Part shown: piece after piece, positions 60,189 through 64,000 of the stretch | How the letters are laid out: the number at the start of each line of letters is the position of its first letter | How positions within the stretch are numbered: position 1 is the first letter of the stretch | Source: Opitutaceae bacterium | Lineage (GTDB): Bacteria; Verrucomicrobiota; Verrucomicrobiia; Opitutales; Opitutaceae | DNA length: 64,000 nucleotides | Direction of reading: 5' to 3' | NCBI GenBank assembly: GCA_028691845.1 | Contig: JAQUYL010000005.1 | Location: 90,247-154,246, forward strand | Notes under the pieces: generated by a model | Told to the model about the DNA's origin: nothing | Seen by the model: only the letters and a program-made list of their open reading frames with translations | Database searches by the model: none | Made by a program: the position numbers and the translations under genes

Positions 60189-60219
60189 AGCGGCGGGTGC
60201 TTCGGCCCCGCCGCTTTTT
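60189..60219 (+). terminator. Rho-independent terminator
   Basis: 9-bp stem AGCGGCGGG / CCCGCCGCT with loop TGCTTCGGC, followed by TTTT. It closes the plus-strand transfer/accessory transcript. Confidence 0.88.
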
Positions 60220-60890
60220 GTTGTATGCTGAGCATGTCATCCCGTCAGCGAAGTGAAAGCTTCGTCCCAGCCTGACCGAGGCGAAGGGTAGCGAAACGCT
60301 AGGACATTGTCGTGATGTGACGTCTGAAAGCAGCGTGGAGCAATACTATGGACCGATGCACAAGAAGCGGCTGCGAGGCGCCAAGGGCGGACGAGCGGGC
60401 AATTGGCCGCGAAGTCCCTTTCGGTCAAAACCGGCAGCGTGGAACCGACGGTCGTGCAGCAAAGTGGGGATGACTTATCTCAGGAGGTCTGCGCGATGAC
60501 GCGACGCGAGTCGCGTCTGGGCGTCCACTGTCGTGGCCTCCATCAACACGAGGAAGACCGAAAGAAACCTTTTGGAGGTGACCCATCAGGACGATCTCAG
60601 CCCGCTGCTGCCGCGAACTGGCAAGAAATGTAGTAGCCTTTCCGGCGACCTGCTGCCTGAGAATTTCTTCGATTGGTCACCACGCGTAATCTGGTTGGTG
60701 ACCAACCGCAATTACGACGGAATACGATCCGGAACCGTCAACAAGGCACCTGGAGCGACGCTTACTGTAGACGTTGGCTGTCACACGGCCTGGGGCTGAT
60801 CTCACAAGCCAGGCGCATCGAGTGAGCGCTGCCAGTTCTCCAGCATTGTCGCAGTTTCAGGAAATGATAAGCATGGCTGGAGGCTCCGGT
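60220..60890. other. Gene-poor interval with several hairpins
   Basis: About 670 bp without a convincing gene. Structures seen: CGAAG/CTTCG at 60,249-60,264; an 8-bp stem GACGCGAC-GCGA-GTCGCGTC at 60,497-60,516; a 9-bp inverted repeat TTGGTCACC/GGTGACCAA at 60,673-60,705 with an overlapping palindrome GGTTGGT-G-ACCAACC. A plus-strand 88-codon frame at 60,533-60,799 has no family resemblance and poor coding character. A non-coding RNA or insertion scar is possible. Confidence 0.4.
60673..60705. promoter_or_regulatory. 9-bp inverted repeat, operator-like
   Basis: TTGGTCACC and GGTGACCAA separated by 15 nt, the second half being shared with the palindrome GGTTGGTGACCAACC. The spacing fits a dimeric regulator site. 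Its target gene is unclear, since the nearest start codon on either strand is not close. Confidence 0.4.
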
Positions 60891-61994
60891 TTACTGTTCC
60901 CATGGCAGGTCTGGCTTGCCAAAGTGTCCGTAGTTGGTCGTGGAAGTGTAGATCGGGCGCAACAGTCCGAAGCGCTCGATGATGGCACCGGGCCGGCCGT
61001 CGTATTGCTCCGCGAACTTCGCGGCGCGTGCGTCGTCGCCGGTGCCACGGGTATCGACTAGGAACGAAACGGGGCGCGGGACACCGATGGCATATGCAAT
61101 CTGGACTTCCGCTGCCTCGGCGAGACCGTTCAGCACGATTTGCCGAGCCACGAAGCGCGCGAAGTAAGCGGCGCTGCGGTCGACCTTGGAAGGATCCTTT
61201 CCAGAAAAGGCGCCACCGCCGTGGCGAGCGTAGCCGCCGTAGGTGTCGACGATGATCTTCCGCCCGGTGACACCGCAATCGCCCTCCGGCCCGCCGACGT
61301 CGAAAACCCCGGTCGGATTGATGAAGGTATTGATGCGGTCGTGATACCAGGCGCCGAGCGCGGCCGGCAGGAGTGTGCCGCGCACCCAGGCGCGCAACTC
61401 TTGTTGGTCAAAGCCGACGACGTGTTGCGTCGACACGACGACATCGGTAACCTCGACGGGGCGTGCGCCCTCATAGCGGATGGTCACCTGGGCTTTGGCG
61501 TCGGGCCGGAGCCAGGGCACTTGGTTGACTTTGCGTTCGTGGGCAAGGCGGCGGGTGAGGGCATGCGCGAGTCCGATAGGCAGCGGCAGCAACTCCGGTG
61601 TTTCGCGGCAGGCGAAGCCGAACATGAGCCCTTGGTCGCCGGCGCCCTGATCGAGCCCTTGCCCGACTCCCCGGGCGATGTCCGGGGCTTGTTCGCCGAT
61701 CAGGTTGGTGATCGTAACGCCGTCGGTATGAAAGCGGCGCGCCGTATCGGTGTAGCCGATGTCGCGGATGACCTCGCGCACGACACCGCGGACATTGATC
61801 GTGGCCCGGCTGGTAACCTCGCCGGCAACGATGACGTGGTTGTCTTTGACCAAGGTCTCGACCGCAACGCGGGAGCCGGGATCGAGATTCAGCCAAGCGT
61901 CGAGGAGCGCATCGGAGATGCCGTCGGCGACCTTGTCGGGGTGCCCCTCAGAGACCGACTCCGAGGTGAATAGGAATTTGTTGGAGTTGTTCAT
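60891..61994 (-). CDS. metK: S-adenosylmethionine synthetase (island-borne)
   Basis: 367 residues, close to the normal ~385. Motifs: FTSESVSEGHPDKVADGISD (ATP-binding), GDQGLMFGFACRETPELLPL, RPDAKAQVTIRYEG, GRKIIVDTYGGYARHGGGAF and SGKDPSKVDRSAAYFARFVA. Catalytic His, Asp and Lys positions appear kept, so it should be active. It makes S-adenosylmethionine from ATP and methionine. A metK on a mobile element is unusual and could supply the PglX methyltransferase (inference). It is coupled to the small upstream gene by a TGATG overlap. Confidence 0.93.
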   Translation of the reverse strand: MNNSNKFLFTSESVSEGHPDKVADGISDALLDAWLNLDPGSRVAVETLVKDNHVIVAGEVTSRATINVRGVVREVIRDIGYTDTARRFHTDGVTITNLIGEQAPDIARGVGQGLDQGAGDQGLMFGFACRETPELLPLPIGLAHALTRRLAHERKVNQVPWLRPDAKAQVTIRYEGARPVEVTDVVVSTQHVVGFDQQELRAWVRGTLLPAALGAWYHDRINTFINPTGVFDVGGPEGDCGVTGRKIIVDTYGGYARHGGGAFSGKDPSKVDRSAAYFARFVARQIVLNGLAEAAEVQIAYAIGVPRPVSFLVDTRGTGDDARAAKFAEQYDGRPGAIIERFGLLRPIYTSTTNYGHFGKPDLPWEQ

Positions 61995-62260
61995 CAGGCA
62001 GCCCTCCCCATTGCGCTCATGGAGGTCAGTGGCTGGATCATTTCGGCGTGCAGCCGGAGGTGAAACAAGGCATCATCACGCCGTTCCCGGGCGACCGCAA
62101 GGTCTGACGTGCCAAGAGACTCACGAAACCGAGACTTGGTGTGGTCGCTCAAGTGGAGCGTGCAGTGCAGCCACCACGTCCCGTTGTTGTTAAACATATG
62201 GTGATCCAAATTGGCTTCGTTGGTTCGGATCGACAGCTTTTTGATATACAGGGTGCTCAT
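61994..62260 (-). CDS. Small protein resembling an integrase arm-binding domain, coupled to metK
   Basis: 88 residues. The segment NNNGTWWLHCTLHLSDHTKS followed by RFRESLGTSDLAVARERRDD has the beta-hairpin then 'SLGT-x-D-x3-AR-x-RRD' pattern of the N-terminal arm-type domain of tyrosine recombinases, but there is no catalytic domain. It may be a stand-alone DNA-binding protein or a regulator that competes for integrase sites. Its stop overlaps the metK start, so they are co-expressed. Similarity is by pattern only. Confidence 0.55.
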   Translation of the reverse strand: MSTLYIKKLSIRTNEANLDHHMFNNNGTWWLHCTLHLSDHTKSRFRESLGTSDLAVARERRDDALFHLRLHAEMIQPLTSMSAMGRAA

Positions 62261-62504
62261 CTCAGCGTTGCACTGACGCAGGGCATCAAGGGAGAGTTTG
62301 GTTGGCAGGATCGTTCGTCGCTGCCCACATCCCCGACCGCATTGGGCGATCGAGTTTCCACCGTGGCTTCTCCAAGCTCGGTTGGCAGACCCGCGCAGGC
62401 GCGGATCACTCTTGATGCAATGCTGTCAGGGAACAGGGCGATAGAATGACGGGTGCCCAACAAAAGCAAAACCCCAATTTGTCATAGTTCACTGTTCCGA
62501 TGAT
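62261..62504. promoter_or_regulatory. Interval upstream of the small gene/metK pair
   Basis: About 240 bp between two minus-strand genes. It must contain the promoter of the metK transcript and the end of the 62505-63557 gene. I see no strong hairpin-T-run terminator and no clear operator. Confidence 0.35.
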
Positions 62505-63557
62505 TTAATAAAAGAACCAATCGTCTTTTCGTTCAACAGAGTATCCCAAACCCCTCAAGCGGTCTAGCAGGGGTAATTCGATTTCAGCCGGAATCTCCCA
62601 AAACGGCCCATTGATGGAGCTGATTTGTCTTTGACTGAATTCCTCATGTATTATCGCCGGTAAACACCGAGCAACTTCCGCCTGGAGCCAAGGAGGATAG
62701 TCTCCATCTGAATAGCCGGGAAGCGCCTCGGCATTGAATTCGGCTTTCGGTCGAGGCTTTTCCTCAAGCAGGCTCAATATTCGCTCCCATTCCCCTGGTG
62801 GAAGCAATTCAGCAAACTGTTTCCATGTCTTCGCTTGTTTAATGGCATGCCATATCTTGTGAACAAAATGCGCGCGTTCTCGAGGCGCAAGAATAACAGA
62901 TTCAGGTTTGTGCGGAATCCTGCGATATACTAAATCCAGGCTTGCTCCTACCATTGACGGTGCTCGTCCGCGAGCGCGTTGCCGTTTTGTCGGCACAGAA
63001 TGTGGAGTGCGGCCTGTCCCCGCAACCTGTTCCTGCCAGATGCGTCTATCCGTTACAATTCTCGCGTCGCCAACTTGAAAAACGCTTATACCGCCGCAAG
63101 TGAGTCGATAACGTAACTCCACTACGTAGAGGCCTGAGCTCGTTTCGGAAAGACACTTTTCGACGACCCGATAGTCAGTGAGACATAGTCCAGCTGTGCC
63201 GACCGCAGAAATTCCTGCTGTAATCAAAACAACTTCCGCTGGCGCGGTCAGGGCTTCCTTACTATTTTGCCTCGTTGAGGAATCACGGAGGAATTGAGCA
63301 ACTTTATTCGCGAATCTCTCTATACGCCCCCGGACCTTTTCGTCCTGACAGTTCAACGCACGAACGATGACAAGCTTGTCGCAAGCAGATGACCGAGGAA
63401 TACTGGAAAGTTTATTTCGGTCATAATCATTCAATCCAATCAAATATCGCGATTTCATTGGGTGCCTTGCTTGGAGGTGTTTTGAAAGAGTGGCCTTGTA
63501 GGAGAATAGCAGATGTGGACAACCGCTATCCCAGTCGATGACCTTACATGGGTTCAC
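62505..63557 (-). CDS. Unknown 350-residue protein at the island edge
   Basis: Starts at GTG (MNPCKVIDWDSGCPHLLFSYK). The N-terminus CPH...KHLQARHP resembles a C2H2-like metal site, though incomplete. The middle has AEVVLITAGISAVGTAGLCL, and the C-terminal region has KIWHAIKQAKTWKQFAELLP and PFWEIPAEIELPLLDRLRGL ending in KDDWFFY. No family recognised. Base composition is less GC-rich than in neighbouring genes. It is the last gene before the candidate right attachment site, a position where cargo or defence genes are often found. Confidence 0.65.
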   Translation of the reverse strand: MNPCKVIDWDSGCPHLLFSYKATLSKHLQARHPMKSRYLIGLNDYDRNKLSSIPRSSACDKLVIVRALNCQDEKVRGRIERFANKVAQFLRDSSTRQNSKEALTAPAEVVLITAGISAVGTAGLCLTDYRVVEKCLSETSSGLYVVELRYRLTCGGISVFQVGDARIVTDRRIWQEQVAGTGRTPHSVPTKRQRARGRAPSMVGASLDLVYRRIPHKPESVILAPRERAHFVHKIWHAIKQAKTWKQFAELLPPGEWERILSLLEEKPRPKAEFNAEALPGYSDGDYPPWLQAEVARCLPAIIHEEFSQRQISSINGPFWEIPAEIELPLLDRLRGLGYSVERKDDWFFY

Positions 63558-63926
63558 CTGAGGCCCACAATACGCTATTTCGAAACGCTTGAGTCACATG
63601 CCTAGGCACACGCCGCAATTGACACTCAAAGTAACGAACATTGTGCTGTCAGGCCCCGCGGGGACTTCATGCCCCGTGGGGAGGGCAAAACGCGAAAACT
63701 ATTTGGATGAGATTGGGACAAAACCTTATTTCTGGTTTGATTTCGTTAGGCTTCGTTGCATCTTCTTCTCTGTTCTAACTCACTCATAACAACACAAATA
63801 TCCGGTTAGCGAACGAGTTGTGTTGTTGAGATTTTCCCGTTCGAATCCCCGTGGGGACGCCAACGGAACAAAAGGGGTCTACACCAAAGATTGGGGAGTG
63901 GGTTGAAGGGAGTGGAGGTTCATAAG
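63558..63926. other. Right-end non-coding region with inverted repeats and att site
   Basis: No gene. Features: CCCCGTGGGGA occurs twice (63,672 and 63,847); a long imperfect stem pairs CTCATAACAACACAA (63,784-63,798) with TTGTGTTGTTGAG (63,818-63,830), the arms differing by a 2-nt bulge; the tRNA-like fragment follows directly. The DNA between 63,690 and 63,835 is AT-rich. Confidence 0.5.
63839..63862 (+). other. tRNA 3'-end fragment, candidate attachment site (attR)
   Basis: The 24 nt read as a T-loop (GTTCGAAT), the 3' half of a T-stem (CCCCG), the 3' strand of an acceptor stem (TGGGGAC), a G discriminator and CCA. The discriminator G would suit tRNA-Ser. The bases upstream do not form the matching T-stem (CGGGG expected, TCCCG present), D-arm or anticodon arm, so this is a displaced fragment and not a tRNA gene. 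Such fragments mark the distal end of elements integrated into a tRNA gene. Confidence 0.6.
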
Positions 63927-64000
63927 TCAGCCGCACTGGGCGATGACGCGCAGGCGGTAGTTGTTAAAGTTCCTAAAGCCATAGGCACGGCGCTGGATAA
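63927..64000 (-). CDS. ISL3-family transposase, C-terminal end only (continues outside window)
   Basis: The minus-strand frame ends ...IQRRAYGFRNFNNYRLRVIA then QCG and stop, the characteristic C-terminus of ISL3-family transposases. It belongs to a different, probably more intact, copy than the defective element at 25,256-26,225. Confidence 0.75.
   Translation of the reverse strand, partial: IQRRAYGFRNFNNYRLRVIAQCG

Noticed and set aside
63770..63862. Intact tRNA gene at the right end
   Set aside because: Only the T-loop, 3' T-stem half, acceptor 3' strand and CCA are recognisable. The upstream bases do not supply a 5' acceptor strand, D-arm, anticodon arm or matching T-stem.
1..64000. CRISPR array
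   Set aside because: No series of regularly spaced identical repeats of 23-40 nt was found on either strand; repeats seen are isolated pairs.

Overview
The window looks like the chromosome of a high-GC Gram-negative bacterium, most likely from the PVC group and perhaps Verrucomicrobiota. The grounds are an exosortase-linked exopolysaccharide (EPS) locus under a GbsR/MarR regulator, small nucleotidyltransferase pairs, and a 'CCACGAAAGACACGAAAGG' type intergenic repeat. No rRNA or intact tRNA is present, so the phylum call is tentative.

Region A (1-20,622, all minus strand) is an EPS biosynthesis locus. Read in its own direction it runs: GbsR-like regulator, a small nucleotidyltransferase island, UDP-GlcNAc 4-epimerase and 6-dehydrogenase (TviC/TviB type), flippase, FkbM methyltransferase, heptosyltransferase-like protein, a GT-like unknown, polymerase/ligase, GT2, AsnB amidotransferase, deacetylase, methyltransferase, GT4, a GT4 fused to an acyl carrier protein, an AMP-forming ligase, an SDR reductase, a NeuD-like acyltransferase and a truncated EpsI protein. 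The ligase-carrier-reductase-acyltransferase group suggests the polymer is decorated with an acyl or aminoacyl group. The two nucleotidyltransferases lie between an intact and a truncated copy of the 3' end of the regulator gene.

Region B (20,741-26,300) is accessory DNA. It holds four overlapping minus-strand genes (Cys-rich zinc protein, large serine recombinase, two ParB/RepB-like proteins), a divergent XRE repressor with tandem operator-like repeats, and an internally deleted ISL3-family insertion sequence.

Region C (about 26,308-63,862) looks like a 37.5-kb integrated mobilisable island. It starts with a tyrosine integrase and an excisionase-like gene and contains a MobF relaxase and a VirD4-like coupling ATPase, but no mating-pair genes. 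It ends at a 24-nt fragment of a tRNA 3' end whose last 10 nt also occur just before the integrase. Its cargo is a defence super-operon of about 21 kb on the minus strand: brxA-brxB-brxC, DUF4062/ATPase, TIR protein, pglX, PHP-ATPase (TrlF-like), pglZ, brxL, then a nuclease-APAZ protein and a short prokaryotic Argonaute (SPARDA type). It is thus a type 1 BREX system joined head-to-tail with a short-Argonaute suicide system and a TIR effector. A RadC protein, an extra S-adenosylmethionine synthetase, an AraC regulator and several unknown proteins complete the island.

Region D (63,863-64,000) is the edge of a second ISL3-family element that continues beyond the window.
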